DNA from: Arbacia lixula
Taxonomy: Eukaryota; Echinodermata; Echinoidea; Arbacioida; Arbaciidae
Assembly (NCBI GenBank): GCA_963669155.1
Contig: OZ022577.1
Coordinates: 24,380,635-24,444,634, forward strand
DNA length: 64,000 nucleotides
Reading direction: 5' to 3'
Shown in pieces: positions 31,281-47,934 of the stretch. The translations under genes and the position numbers were made by a program. The notes under the pieces are model-generated. The model was not told the origin of the DNA. It searched no databases and worked only from the letters and a program-made list of their open reading frames with translations. Within the stretch, counting starts at the first letter, position 1. Every line of letters begins with the position of its first letter.

Positions 31281-31526
31281 TACACTACAGCTCAAAGGAA
31301 TTGGCATCTAGGGAAAGGGAAAGGGAAGAACGGGAAGGAGCCGCAGTTGTAAACCGCGGTATATTTTGTCCAGTGCAGCATGAAACATGATGCTTTTTAG
31401 GCTAAAGCATCGTGTTTCATGCTGAACTGGACAAAATAAACTGTGATTTAAAACTACAGCTCCTTCCCTTTCTTCCCTTTCTTCCCTTTTCCTTTCCCTA
31501 TGCCAATTCCTTTGAGCTGTAGTGTA
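31281..31526. mobile_element. Foldback MITE, 246 bp
   Basis: Perfect 26-bp terminal inverted repeat beginning TACACTACAGCTCAAAGGAA, and the arms pair on through purine-rich 'gggaaagggaaagggaag' and 'acaaaat' to a central loop near 31,400. The TA at each end fits a TA target duplication (Tc1/mariner-like). Sister copy at 53,142-53,373. In intron 1. Confidence 0.85.
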
Positions 31527-35590
<4,064 letters not shown>

Positions 35591-35595
35591 ATCGA

Positions 35596-35722
35596 CCAAT
35601 CAGCAACCGAGTTGTCCCGGAGGAAATCACCCTTTCGTGTGATGATTTTTGCGAACTTTTGAGGATTTGGAGCTGAAGTTTGCTGAATTACAACATAATT
35701 GACAGGAGATCGTGTATTCTCC
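35596..35722 (+). promoter_or_regulatory. CCAAT box and candidate noncoding first exon
   Basis: CCAAT at 35,596-35,600 within 'cgaccaatcagcaacc', followed about 120 bp later by a consensus donor CC|GTAAGTATA at 35,723. This could be the promoter and first exon of the plus-strand gene coding from 48,853, whose coding exon appears to start right at an acceptor. The link across 13 kb is inference only. Confidence 0.25.
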
Positions 35723-36299
35723 GTAAGTATAAATACACGGATAATATTATTTTTGCATTATGTGTGAATGAAGGGACAGAAATTGTTCTGTAATGAGTTT
35801 TTGAGTGGACCTGTCTCGCGCAGCGCTCGCGCTGGAGCATACAATTCCTGTGCAAATTTTTAGCACGGGCTACATTATTATACGGGCCGGGCTGTCTAGC
35901 TACATGTAAGGCATGGCAGTGCCAATGCAATGGCAGTCTAGCTAGCAAGGCAACTAGCAATGCTGTCGGGCCGGGGCGCTTGCGCTGGCAATCTCCAACA
36001 CGTCGCGTCGCATTGCTTCACAATGACAGTGTGGTATAACTACACTGACACTTCTACATCAATGTATATTGCATTTCAGTGACATAGCCATAGACCTACT
36101 CCATTGGTAATATAGCTAGTATGACATCTACATTTACATTTTTCGGACTAAATTTTGACTGGAAGAGCGCACATGATGTCGAAGATTGTGTTATGACTTC
36201 GCTGCCCCAACCAGCACTTCTCCAGGCAGCCTCTGGCTGCTTGCGGCTTGTCGTTCTGAGTTGTTTTTGTTGGTTGATTTAAGGCGCATGTTAATCACA

Positions 36300-38220
36300 C
36301 TTGATTATGTACAATTCAATTCAATTCAATAATGGTTTATTCAGTAAATATTTAACAGTTACAAACAAGGAAAATACATGCAACTGCAGCCAAGAGGCTG
36401 AAATGCTGATGTTTACAAAAATAGTAATACAATACATGTAAATACAAAGTAAAGAGCTCATTCCTGACATGACCTACGTAGGTAAATTTGAGTGACTTTG
36501 ATTTTCCCATTTTTGTTATTATTCAGAATTGAATTACATTGGAATTTATTCGTCATGAATATATTCATGCATTGCCAGGCATATTTTGACGTAAACCCAC
36601 TACAAGGATTGCCTCTGATGGGCAACTAAGTCTTGTGATGGCATACATTAGCATCGAAAATTTACATGTACATGTGTACATGTACATGTACAGTACATTA
36701 TACCATGGATACTGTTATGGAAGGATATGAGACAACTTTTTCTTTGAACCCATGCTCAACGCCGCTGAAAAGTCATGTGTTTTCAACAGGTGCTCTTCAG
36801 GTGTTTGAACAATGACGAACATGATTGTGTGGCAACAGTTTCACAGAGAGAACAAAAGAAATTTAGAGTCGTGTTTCGCTTGTTCCATTCTGTTAATGAC
36901 ATCAATACTTCCACAGGTATCAGCAAACACAAACAAGTTTTTTAAGTAACATTTCTCCGCTGCACGCAAATGCACACAAACATCGTGAATGATAATACAC
37001 AGCTTAATAAAATCATTTTGAGAATGGTTGAATCCCACAAATGCACACAGTGTCGGAAAGTGAAGAAATTAGTCAAGTTTGTTAGTAATACAGATATCTT
37101 ATGTCCGATTTTTTTTTAATGATTCCTCATTTCTTTTCGAAACAAAAGCAGAGTAAAAGTAGAAGATCTATCGTAATCTGCCCTTCCTTATAGCTTGCAA
37201 ACAAATTTGTCAAAAACAAAATATTCTAGAGACAAATGGGGAATTAAAGAAATTTCTTTTCAAGTTGACAACAGCTAAATGTCGGCCCCGCACATGGTAC
37301 ATCAAAGCATTGTCATGACTTTCATGAGCACGCTTTCTAGAAACCATGATACAGATGTTTGAAAATAATTATGTTTGAGTTTCTTCTCCTTCCTAAATAC
37401 TTTGCGCGATCATTATCAAGCAACAATGGCAAGCTCAGCGCAGCACTACAATTAAAACGACGAAAAGGGGCATACTATTTTGAATTTCCAACGGTCAAAA
37501 CGCACGCGTGCGGAATGGAGAAATGAAGTCTCTGAAAATTCATTTTCGCATATCTCTATTATTTTTCCATACAAATTCATGTAACTTTCACCATGGATGT
37601 AGACATATCATATCATATACGAATTTTCAATAAATTTGATGCAGTACTTTTTTTTAATGAATATTTTTGTGATTTGATTGAATGAGCGAAGAGGTTTTCA
37701 TTTTTTCCCGACACAAGTCTGCGACCGAATGAATCTTCAAATTACCATGTTACTAGAGTTTAGACCCCAGTCTCACTCTCCACGAAGTTGTGTGTTGAAG
37801 CCATTAGGATTTGTGTCAAATTTTGAGCAAAGAAACCTCAGACTTTTTACGAAAATGCTGGAGTTTTACATCTACGATTGAGCAATCCGCACACGCAGTG
37901 CACGCTGCATGTCGGGGAATGCATATTTCCTGCAAATGTAGGCTTATTATTGTCAAAAGCTAATGAGATTCCGCACTCATGACCCATACGCTTGTGTTGG
38001 TATTAAAGTAAGTTTAGGCGTGTTTTGTTTATTTTCCACAATCTCTTTCAATTGTGACACTAATCTGTATGTTCTGCACTAAAATGCTCCAGCAAGAAAA
38101 TGTATGAGGAGAATTCACAAGCTCACGGTATATAACCTTCCATAATTTTGGAATACGTCTATTGTTACACAGTTACAGAAGCTTGTACATGGTTCTGACG
38201 TACATGTAGTCATGTCTACA
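36300..38220. other. Intergenic or intronic DNA, no gene seen
   Basis: 'ttcaattcaattcaataatg' near 36,318 followed by 'tttattcagtaaatatttaa' looks like the reverse complement of a retroposon tail (compare 13,360). TACATGTACA clusters near 36,660-36,700. Short ORFs lack domain resemblance or neighbours. Confidence 0.4.
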
Positions 38221-39893
38221 CCCATACATCAGCTCACTTCTCGGTTGTATTGCAAAGTAGTCACATTTATCACGTTTATACAGTTGGGCTGGGACAATCG
38301 CAAGACACCATTGGCACTGCCTCCCGCAAAGGCAGCTGCCTCGCGGCGAACCACACTGGTTGTATTGCCAGCTACGTTGTACCTCCCGTAACGCACTGGT
38401 AGTCGGCTAGGCTGCTCCCATACCGAACCAACGCAAGCTTTGTACACGCTTTGCCAATGGACCACTCCGATATTCGAGGGGTCGACTATGGGGTTGCTTT
38501 TATTTTTTAACGACACAACCGTGCGACGAAAAATCACAAAATGAAATTTGGAACATAGTTGAATGTACTTTGATAAATCATATACTGCAATTCATTTTTT
38601 GGAGCAATAACTACAAATATGGAATTTAAAGCAATTTTTAAAAGCTTTATTTTTTTTTAGTGCTTTGTTTCATCCATATTTCCATGATGTTTCATGACAT
38701 GAAACCCCCCAAACAATTGAGAACAACTCTTTCCTGTTAACATAACGTTGAGATTTTGTTATTTGGAGTTATTTTGAGCGAGATAGCGCAATTCTGCTAA
38801 GACACTTCCCCGGCGGTTTCACGGGAAACATGATGCGATTCAGCGGAATTTGAGTTCACGGAAGAAATGCTTTCGCTCGCTAATTAAAGTGCTACGCTGA
38901 GACTGATGGGATATACCTGTACACATGTAGTCACCACAGCACGGTTCTGACATTTTTATGTGCAATCTACATGTACATTAAATGAATGAATGAATGGATG
39001 GAGGGATGAAAAGATGAAAGAATGAATGAATGAGTTTATTAACAAAAAAAATCAAATTTACAAATTATCTCATCAATCACGATACTTAAGAGATAGGAAT
39101 GGGCAATACATGTAGCATCCTACATACTGTACAATCGAGGCTCACCCGTGGTTGCTTAATGTACAGGTAAATTGTATGTTGTACAGCGAAATGGGTGTTT
39201 TCTGTGCTGCTATGACATTACCCAATAAGCAAGGCCATTCACCACTTTCAGAGGCCATCTCACTACTAGCTTTAGGTAATGGCCAAGGGTCTAGATATTT
39301 GTTGAACCTGAGAATATGCTTCTTTACATCTCACACTTATGGGTGCACAGTCTAGCAATTTGGGGAGAAATAAAAAAAAATCCTTCCCACAACTTTCCTC
39401 AACCTTTAACTTTTGCTCTTCTCTCATTGCAGGGAAATGTACTAAGCAATACTTAGCAACTGTACAATCAATATTGTGCACTGGCGATATTACATGTACA
39501 TTAGCCTTTGGTCGAGTCCTCGCTCGCCGAACAAGGTTTGAAAAAAGACTAAAGCAGTGTGCGTTTAAGGTAGTGATCGCGCGAGCGAGCTGCCTTGGCA
39601 GCGAGGCCTTTGCTAACTTGAAAAGCTCATTATATATTTGCATATGTTCGAGGGTATTACATATGCAGCAGCTATTGACGATCGCGACCAATCGCAATTG
39701 TTTTCATCGTGATGTTTTACGTAGATTCGTTCATTGTATAGTGGGGGTGTTGTTATTCTAATGTACTTAATAATCAATGAGTTCTGGTACAAATTTCAAT
39801 AAAACATAAATTTATTACATAAATATATTTAAAGTATGACTAACGTATTCATAACTTTGTTATCTAGATAACTTTGGAAAAAAAATATTTTCC
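38221..39893. other. Unexplained stretch with overlapping short ORFs
   Basis: A 102-codon minus-strand ORF (38,229-38,537) and 140-codon ORFs overlapping on both strands (39,272-39,761) show no domain I recognise. GAAT-type microsatellite (39,015-39,035) precedes 'gagtttattaac', another retroposon-tail-like sequence. Confidence 0.35.
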
Positions 39894-40271
39894 TTAGTTT
39901 TTCCTTCTACCCTGCGTATAATGGATCACTTCAATTGACAGAGCAGCGCGACTGCAAGTAGTACCTCCCGCAGAAGTCTGGCCAGTTTCGCCAGGGAATG
40001 CCGATGGGATTTGTGTGCTTGCAGCACTGGCAGCGACAGTGGCTGTGCGTACAAAGTCCTTGCACAGCCTGGCTTGAAAAATTGCAGATTTGCCATAGCC
40101 AGTTGGAAGATTGACAAAAACATCTTCACCTTTCAATGCTGATCGTATAGCTTTCGTCTGCAAATTCTTAATATTTGACAATTTTAACCTTCCAGCTGCA
40201 TATTCAATGCTTTTTGATACGATGTCTTCTTCGAATTCGCCGCCAGCTATGTTCGTTTTTCGAGCGAGCAA
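39894..40271 (-). pseudogene. RecQ-like DNA helicase N-terminal fragment
   Basis: 125-codon ORF. Residues 25-65 read YAAGRLKLSNIKNLQTKAIR, then SALKGEDVFVNLPTGYGKSA: a Q-motif-like segment followed by Walker A (GxGKS type, LPTGYGKS) as in the RecQ/SF2 family. No DEAH/DEXH box or later helicase motifs follow; the C-terminal 55 residues are Ala/Ser/Thr-rich and unlike a helicase. It is either a truncated gene copy or the first exon of a spliced relative; no neighbouring exon was found. Helicase function cannot be claimed. Confidence 0.6.
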
Positions 40272-40699
40272 AGATATGATCGATCAATCAAGGCTGAATT
40301 CATGCATATTCATGATTTTACTCAAATAGTCTACTCTGATTGGTTTATTGGATTAGAAGGTGTGGTTTGGCTGGCTTCCTGGCGAAGCTGCTTTGCATCT
40401 CATTATCTACCGATTTGGTAGCGGACGTATAATACGAAACAAAAGAATTAAACTGCAAGTTCGTAAAGGCCTCGGCGCTGAAGCGCCTCGCATGATAGTC
40501 TTATGTATGCAGACTCGTTCGGCACATTGTGGGGTATAACAGCGCCGAATGCCTTGGCTAAAGGCTACATGTACATGTGATGTAAACTTTCAATATTGTG
40601 CTTGCTCTGTCTACAGAGCTCTGTACAAATACATGGAGGTTTCACAGTGCTGCTCCGATTGGTCAGAGTTTCTTGAAAACATGATTCATGTATGAGCAT

Positions 40700-41195
40700 A
40701 AAAGGATAGTTCACCCTGACAATTAATTGATTTCAATAAAAGCAGAAACATGAAAAAAATATATTGGTGAAGGTTTGATGAAAATCGGTCAAAGGAAAAG
40801 AAAGTTAGATTTTCAAATGTCAATTTTGTGGCGTCACGTACAACATGCTCTGCCATACATGTATGTTGTGTACAATATAATTACGTAAATTGCTCTTTTT
40901 CTGATTTTGACAGCGGAATTATTTTTTCATACAGGTATGTGTGTAAAAACATAATTCCTGATGATGTTCATGTATCAAATCATGCACAGGTACTAATGCA
41001 TAGTTTTTTGAGAAAATGAACATTTTCATAAAAAATTGTACACAGCATAATGGGAGAGCACCTCGCACCTTGTGATGTCACAAAAACAAAACTTAAACCT
41101 TTGACAGATTTTCATCAAACCTTCACTTACATGTTTCTTTCACATGTCTGCATTTATTGAAACAAAAATAATTTCAGGGTGAATTATCCCTTTAA
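40700..41195. mobile_element. MITE of the 'AGTTCACCCTGA' family
   Basis: Left end 'aaaggatagttcaccctgac', right end 'tttcagggtgaattatccct', inverted repeats of about 20 bp, with inner inverted words 'aaggtttgatgaaaatcggt' and 'agattttcatcaaaccttca'. About 495 bp, no transposase. A truncated relative lies at 57,343-57,720. Confidence 0.8.
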
Positions 41196-41289
41196 GATGA
41201 TAAAGTGCTTCCATGAATAATAATCAGTGTCATCTAAAAATCACTAAGTTGATGTCAACTTTTGTGTGAAAGCTACATTGTATTCTGTT

Positions 41290-41760
41290 ATGGTATCATT
41301 TGGCGCACTGGTAGCTTGATGGTGCTGGCTGTAATGTGAAAGGGTACATGTATGCTCACATACAATTTACTTTGTATGCCATACTGATATCAATAGCCCC
41401 GTTCATATACCATATACGGCTATTATTACCAATGCCCATTTTTGCGAATAGGCAGTGTATATGAACGGGGTTTATGTGTGCACCTGCTGCTAGATGGTGT
41501 CGGCTTTAGTGTGAAAAGGATACTTTGTATCCCATACTGTTATTCAAGGCTGCACATGCCGTTCTATGGTGCCCCCTGTAGTGTGAACAGGCCCTTTGTT
41601 TCTCATACTGATATTAATGCTTGCACCTGCAGATGGTATCGACTATAGTGGGAAAGGGGCATTGTTTCCCATATACAGTACTCATGCTTAAACCCACAGC
41701 TCAGTGGTGTTGGCTCTGGTATGAAAGGGGTGCTTTCCTTAAATGGTGTACTTGCAAGTT
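41290..41760. repeat. Degenerate tandem repeat, about 100 bp unit
   Basis: Recurring words: 'gatggtg(c/t)cggct(t/g)tagtgtgaaa', 'ttgt(a/t)tcccatactg', 'gcacctgc'. About four units, interrupted by a hairpin ('ccccgttcatatac' near 41,398 and 'gtatatgaacgggg' near 41,457). Confidence 0.65.
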
Positions 41761-42055
41761 TAAAGCTCTGGTATCTTTCATTTAGAACAGACTAATTAAA
41801 CATTCTTGTCATGTATTCAAACCTTTCTCTCCCACTGCGAGGTAACCAGTTAAAGGGAAGAGGTACATGTACATGTAGAAATGGTGAAGACTGGGACCTG
41901 TGATCAGTATAATGCCCTTTTTCTTTGATTCTGGGAGAGTTACATGGAAAGATGAGATACTTTCAAGAAATCAAGTTAAATCTGGACCAGGTGATTAACA
42001 GCAGAATGGCACTGTCATGATTACAGCCCGTAATCATGACCTCTTCTTCCTTTTA

Positions 42056-42585
42056 CTTTAAAGACAGCCAGTCCCTTTTTCAGATCACCACAAAACCATC
42101 GAAACATTGGAAAAACATAGAGAACTGTTAGCAAGCTCTATATTCACAATTTGAAACTGATACGTAGTGTAAAATTCAAATAATGCACGTAAACAACGTC
42201 TGATTAATAGTCTTTACCTCAGGCTCTTAGCAGTTTGTGTTGAAATATCTGCTTTATTGATTAATCTGTTTATCAAATTATAAAACGCATTATGGAAAAA
42301 ATTGTTCTATGGAAGGAATCATCTCCAAAGTTTGGTAGTTACTCATAAAATTAGGATTTCACATACGCATAATAACCACATAGATACTGTAACAAAGACT
42401 AATACTTTTTTCGTGATACAAAAAAAGTCGGTTTGAAATTTAACGGCTGAAATTTTTTACATATACAGAAAGCTTCAACATGCTATATTCTTAGAAATGG
42501 TCTTGAATCACACTTTCTTCACTTTACGATCGTGATAGACGATTTCAAATTTTAAGCTTGCAAAAGGGACGGACAATCTTTAAAG
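42056..42585. mobile_element. 'CTTTAAAG' MITE, 530 bp
   Basis: Ends 'ctttaaagacagccagtccc' and 'gggacggacaatctttaaag', imperfect inverted repeats. The whole element is present again, inverted and nearly identical, at 60,022-60,548. No ORF. Confidence 0.88.
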
Positions 42586-42599
42586 GTATTCTTGTAAAA

Positions 42600-43210
42600 T
42601 GGATGGAAGATCAGATTTACTCTTTTTAGCTGTGCTGTTGCAAGTCTATGGTTTGAGTGTGATTTTTGTGTTTGAAAGGGTTTTGCTGTATTTCATTGTA
42701 TCCTATGGACTGCTATTGAAGTCTGCAAGAAGTGCTCATGATTTCAGCTCTTGTGTGAAATGGGTATTGCCACTCTGCTATGTTTTGTATGTTTTGTCCA
42801 TCAGAGCAGCTGTTGCTGAATGGTTTTAGCGTGTGAAGTGGGTATCATATGCTGTTCTTGAGGTCTACCTGCAATGTCCTGGACATTGCATTGCTCATGT
42901 AAAATAGTTCGTTGTGACTTCTCCTTGCTTGTACATGTATTTCCCCCAGCAGCTGCAGCTGAATTGTTTTTAGTTTGAGTGTGCATTGGGCATCCCGTTT
43001 TATTCTAGAGGTTTGCCTGCAATGTATTGGGCATTACATGCGTGAAGTGCTCATGGTTTTACCTGTTGTGTGAAATGGGTTTCTCGATGGTGACTTCTCC
43101 TTGCTGGTATGTCTACCACAGCAGCTGCAACTGACTGGTTTGTTATTTGAGTGTGAATTGGGCATCCCATTCTGTTCTTGAGGTCTGCCTCTGCATCGCT
43201 GCTCTTTGAC
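42600..43210. repeat. Degenerate tandem repeat, about 190 bp unit
   Basis: Shared words: 'ttgagtgtg(a/c)attggg(c)atccc', 'ttcttgaggtct(a/g)cct', 'gtgacttctccttgctggta', 'cagcagctgca(a/g)ctga'. About three units. Any small ORFs here are products of the repeat. Confidence 0.65.
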
Positions 43211-43479
43211 CCCTCCCTGTTTGCGCCTAATGGAAATCCAAGGCCCCCCAGCTTACCCCCCACAGAATGCCCTCTTGCCCTCGTGAGTATGCAATGACTC
43301 GCCTTTGGCTTGGCTAGGGAAGGGCTTGGGCAACAAAAAGACCCCTACTGGGGTTTTATGTGCCTGTACCGTAGTGTTTGTGATCTGAACAGTACAGAGC
43401 TCTCTTCTTTTACCCACAGTATTACTACATGTAGTTGTGGATAAAGAGTGCAGTATACTGCACATACCTTTAAACATGC

Positions 43480-46400
43480 ATAGAAAGTAAGAAAGTGCAG
43501 TGGATGTTGACTTTTGAGTACATCAGTGTAGACTCATAATCATAGTGTGTTTGGGATAACCAACATGCGCAATTGTATGCCTCTATGTTGATGTCTACAA
43601 TGGAAAGTGGACTGTCAAGTCTTTTGGAATATATTAATATAGAAGTCAAGTCTGTGATGAAATTTCAATGTGAGTATAGTGTACAGTGTAGAGTGCATGT
43701 GCAATTTGTTCATCACACATAATCATGTGTGTGGTACAGTTGATTTGTTGATTTTTCTGCCCTGTAAGTTCATTATCATGAAGAATCTTTGGTTACCTAC
43801 ATGTATAGACAACAGATTGGCTTGCCTTTACCATACCTACAAGTACAGTACATTAATGCCTTGTGTGCAATTTGTGTATGGAGTTAATGACCTTTTCTAC
43901 CTGTATCTTGTGATTGTTAACTGTTCAGAATGAATGAACAACTACAAATACTGCATGTCGCGCGACCCACGGAATATGCCATGGGGTTTGAAAATGAGAC
44001 ATTTCAGAAAAATTATTCTTACTCATGAATAGCAGGCCTTCATCTGGGATTATAAGTTACACTGATGTACATGTACAGTGTATGTGAATGTATCCCATCC
44101 CACAGTCTAAATCCAAAGAAGTTTTTATTATCAGCCAGACATTTTATGCCAATATTAGTAATCTGAATCTAAACACTGTCAAAAAAACTGGTTGAAGGAC
44201 CTGTAGACAGTGTCCAAGTGACCAAGTTTTTGTCAGGAATGAAGTTTTACTAAAACTTTAGCCTGCTCTCCCAGTTCCGTATTTGGGATCATCACTTTTG
44301 TAAGAAGTGTCCTGCTAAACCTACCTGTAATGTATTTTGCATTTTGTACTGTATGTTTTTAGCCCCATCAGTTATTATTTAAGTAAAGTACATGTAATTC
44401 AATACATTAAAAGATTCTTAAGTACCTGAGTCTGTACTCAAAGACATTTCATACTATATATCATTTTTTGAATAGGTGAAGAATAGAAGCCTCCTCTCCC
44501 CCTCCCCCCCTGCAAAAAAGGAGTGTTCATGCATGTTGTACATTTACCTGCCTTAAACAAAAATCAAATTGAAATTGGGTCGTACAAACTACAGTACACT
44601 ATCCCTTTAAAATTTGATCTTTGTACATGTTCAGTAGGTCTACAATACATGTACACTTTGCATTGTGAAAATATTGTCAACATTCTGGACATATTTAGGT
44701 AAGTTTTTTTTTCACTTAACAGAGTACTGATGGAGACTAATGTCTAGTAAAATGTACTTACATGTACATGTACAAACTTGTACATTGTATGAAACTAATG
44801 TGATCATATCCAATGTGTAAAAAGTAAGAACTTGCAGTACTAGCATACAATAAAATTAAGACTCACAGGTGTGACTGCTTTCTCTGTTTAAAAAAACTGT
44901 GAATTCTCTTACTACATGTACTTGCACTTTGCATATTTTTTCAAACTGTATGTAGGTGCATGTGATATTTAAATGAAATAGATACGAGAAAGTCATATGT
45001 GCTTTGAACATGTACATGTACCTTGTCATTACCCATGCACTCTGCATAATTTGGAAATTTGCAAAGGAGAGTTATTTATATAAAATGCAGGAATTACGTA
45101 CTTCTGTCTGAAATTAAATTGCTTCCAATTGGTGTACGTCTAAAATTCAGAACTATAAATAGCTGTAGTGCCCGTGCACTGTTCTTTTTCCCCTTCTGTC
45201 AACTCTCTGCCATTCAGGAAACAACATGCGTGTAAATTGCTCCCAACATTTTCTCCCGACACATTTGGATTCAAGAATGTTCCCCCCTCCGCACAGCAGC
45301 AGTCAAGGAATCATTGGAAATTCAATCGGCACTCGCCGGCACCCCCGCCATTTTGCCCCGAGTCCTCGTTCAAAATTTGACCCTACCCCCTATCAAGCCC
45401 CCCACGCAAAGCCCAAAATAGCAGTAGCTGATTTCTCTTTCATCCATCCTCTCCACAGTAATCTCCTGTGTAATTTCAGTGGCATTTCTACAGTGTACAC
45501 TAGGCATGTGTATACATGTATGGAGAGTGCAATTCTTATAGCAATACATAATTTACTTGGATGTGACTGGATTTAAGTGGTGAGCAATACCAGACAGGAA
45601 ACAGTTTGCAGCTTTGATTTGAGTTTTTATATTTATGTAAGGTACAGGTAAGGTCTGTATAGCTTTACCATGGACGATTACTTAGTCAGTAACATTAATA
45701 TTCATTGTATGTAGAAATTCTGTTGGCTGATGTTAAGTACTTAAGATTACATGTTTGTTTGGGGCATTTTGAATGAGGGATTTTAAAACATGTTTTTATA
45801 GCACTAATATGTAATGAATACATGTACTTTGAGCAATATTTCTCATTGTATTTTCATGGCCTAAAGTCATAGTGGACTGGAAGGAGAAATAATGCTTTAA
45901 CTTACAACATCAGTTACTGTAGCAGCTGTTGGATGAGACACACATGTTAAATTTGAGTGTGTAGATTTTAAGGATTTTCATCCACACCAATGAAATCTGC
46001 CACTTTCTACTTGTTGACCACCATAAGTATCATTGTTCATATTCCTTGGTACTTTGCTCTGGGAAAAGAAAGTGGAATAAATACTGAAACAAAGACTAAC
46101 TACATTGTAATTCTACTACAGTGCCATAATTCATTATGCTTCTGGCAGAAAAGAACTTGTGAACTGGAATGATACATATAGTACATGTATGTGAAGCTCA
46201 ATGGACATTGTTGTGTTCTGAATTGTTTAATTATCTGATACAGTACACAAACTGTAAAGTTCCAATCTTTCAAAAAGTTAAAATCTCATTAGATATTCAA
46301 AATATTATTACATGTATGTCATGAAACCTGCTCTTAATCAAAAAAAAAAAATCCTTCATCATCTTGGTGATGTATAAGTTTGTTTCTGATTTTCAAACAT

Positions 46401-46600
46401 TAATACCTTTTTCTTGACCATATTCATTACTCATTATCTTGACAGATGTCTGAATTTTGCCTGCTTCTAATTTCTTTTTCTTTTTTTCTTCTTTTGTAAA
46501 GATATTGTAAGTTTTGTAACCTAATAATAGGCAGAATATGAAACCCTGGTAATAACCTGAATTGAATGAAGTGAAAAAAAAATCAGATCGGCATGGGCTT
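43480..46600. other. No gene seen
   Basis: AT-rich DNA with many TACATGTA words. Short ORFs (87 to 116 codons at most) have no recognisable domains. Confidence 0.4.
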
Positions 46601-46639
46601 AAGTACTGACATTTTACTAAGAAGAATTTATTTGTGTTT

Positions 46640-47158
46640 CAAAATCTTACATTGTGTCGCTTTTGCAGGTCCAAAATTAAGATTTTGTAAAAAAAAAAAA
46701 AAAAAAAAAAACAGAAAATAGAAGATGATACTGTATCGGAATTTCCTTCCCAATGATACGTGTAGAACTAGAAACTGAATTTAAGGGGAGTCATAGTGAT
46801 TGCTAAATTTGGAGTAGGTTTTGGGCGGGACGTCCTAAACCTACCTTTATTATTTACATGTAGGTTTAGGACGTCCCGCCCAAAACCTACATAAGCTTAG
46901 AGACAGGAGACTGCTGTGCACTTTACATATAGTCCGCATCGGTCCGCCCTGCAGCGCATGTGTTCAATGGGAGCAATGCCCACATCGCACACTGACAGAC
47001 TACGTGTATAGACCACGAAAACAAGGATAGTTTTTCACTTTTCCTGAAAATGTTAGTGAAGCTTTCATTGAGATTTCAGACACGTTATCTTTAGGGTGTA
47101 CTGCCGATTCCTGCCGACTTTCATGACTTTTGCAAATGGGACACCTTTTCTTTAAAGG
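46640..47158. mobile_element. 'CTTTAAAG' MITE, long variant with perfect hairpin
   Basis: Same family as 23,571-24,006 (shared 'tttgcaggtc', 'cagaaaatagaagatgat', 'ttttgcaaatggga...ctttaaag'). Contains a perfect 31-bp inverted repeat (46,814-46,844 and 46,860-46,890; arm begins GTAGGTTTTGGGCGGGACGT) with a 15-bp loop. Confidence 0.75.
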
Positions 47159-47499
47159 GCCCCTGTCAACTAAATATTTCTGGTCTTTAAATTGCTTCTA
47201 AAGATGTCATATTAACAGCTTTTCATGTATTTTCACTTGAATATATCGTTGAATGACAGAAAATGTGATTTTCCGTAAAAAATAATAGCTATTTCAGGGT
47301 TTCTAAGCCCCTCCCTTAAAACAAAATATGTTTCACAAATATGTTTCACGTGATCCCTGTCAATCATGATGTCACGTGACGAATTTCGTCACAGAGGGAA
47401 GTTAACTTCCGAGCTCTGTGTTGAATGCCCATGTTTTGTATTGCTGTGTCGAAGAATTGGCCATGTAATTTGCCCCCAATTGGAAGAATTCAAGAGAAA

Positions 47500-47934
47500 A
47501 TGCTGAAGAGCTGCATAGTGGGAGGGTGAAGTAACACCTCAAAAGATGGTGCAAGCCTGCACTTTTTCTCAAAAAATGACAATTTATGGCGAATTTGGTC
47601 ACCAAGAGTAAGGCTGACCCATATGAAATGCCCCAGCGACAGTACTGTAATGTGCAGCGCTCACTTCCCTGGCGATGCCTACATATACGAGGCGGCGGTA
47701 CTGTATTCGCAGTTCAACATCAGGTTCAGAAAGAAGTTGAAGTTGGATGCGATCCCCGCCATAAATCTCCCGACCAATACCCAAGAAAAGGGGAAGAAAA
47801 GGAGCACACCAGCATTCAAAAAAAGGAAGAAAATCAGGGATTGTAAACGTTGTTGTTTTGCTTTTCTTTTATTAATCCTCGAAATTGCGACGAATTATTC
47901 ACTCAGCCTCGGCTCACTGCTCGGTACTAGTTGA
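47500..47934 (+). pseudogene. THAP zinc-finger fragment with an in-frame TGA
   Basis: From the ATG at 47,500 the frame reads MLKSCIVGG, TGA at 47,527-47,529, then SNTSKDGASLHFFSKNDNLW, RIWS, and after residue 42 TVMCSAHFPGDAY and KLKLDAIPAINLP, to a stop at 47,932-47,934. This fits the C2CH THAP finger: Cys-x4-Cys, a conserved Trp, Cys-x2-His-Phe and an AVPTIF-like DAIPAI end. The second zinc Cys is replaced by the stop, one base away from a Cys codon. A Lys/Arg-rich tail follows. THAP fingers bind DNA and occur in P-element-type transposases and in host regulators; which applies here is unclear. Confidence 0.65.

Noticed and set aside
38229-38537. 102-codon minus-strand ORF
   Set aside because: No recognisable motif and no neighbouring exon; could be chance.
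39272-39761. Overlapping 140-codon ORFs on opposite strands
   Set aside because: Neither shows a domain, codon bias or splice context; they are too similar in length and overlap too fully to pick one.
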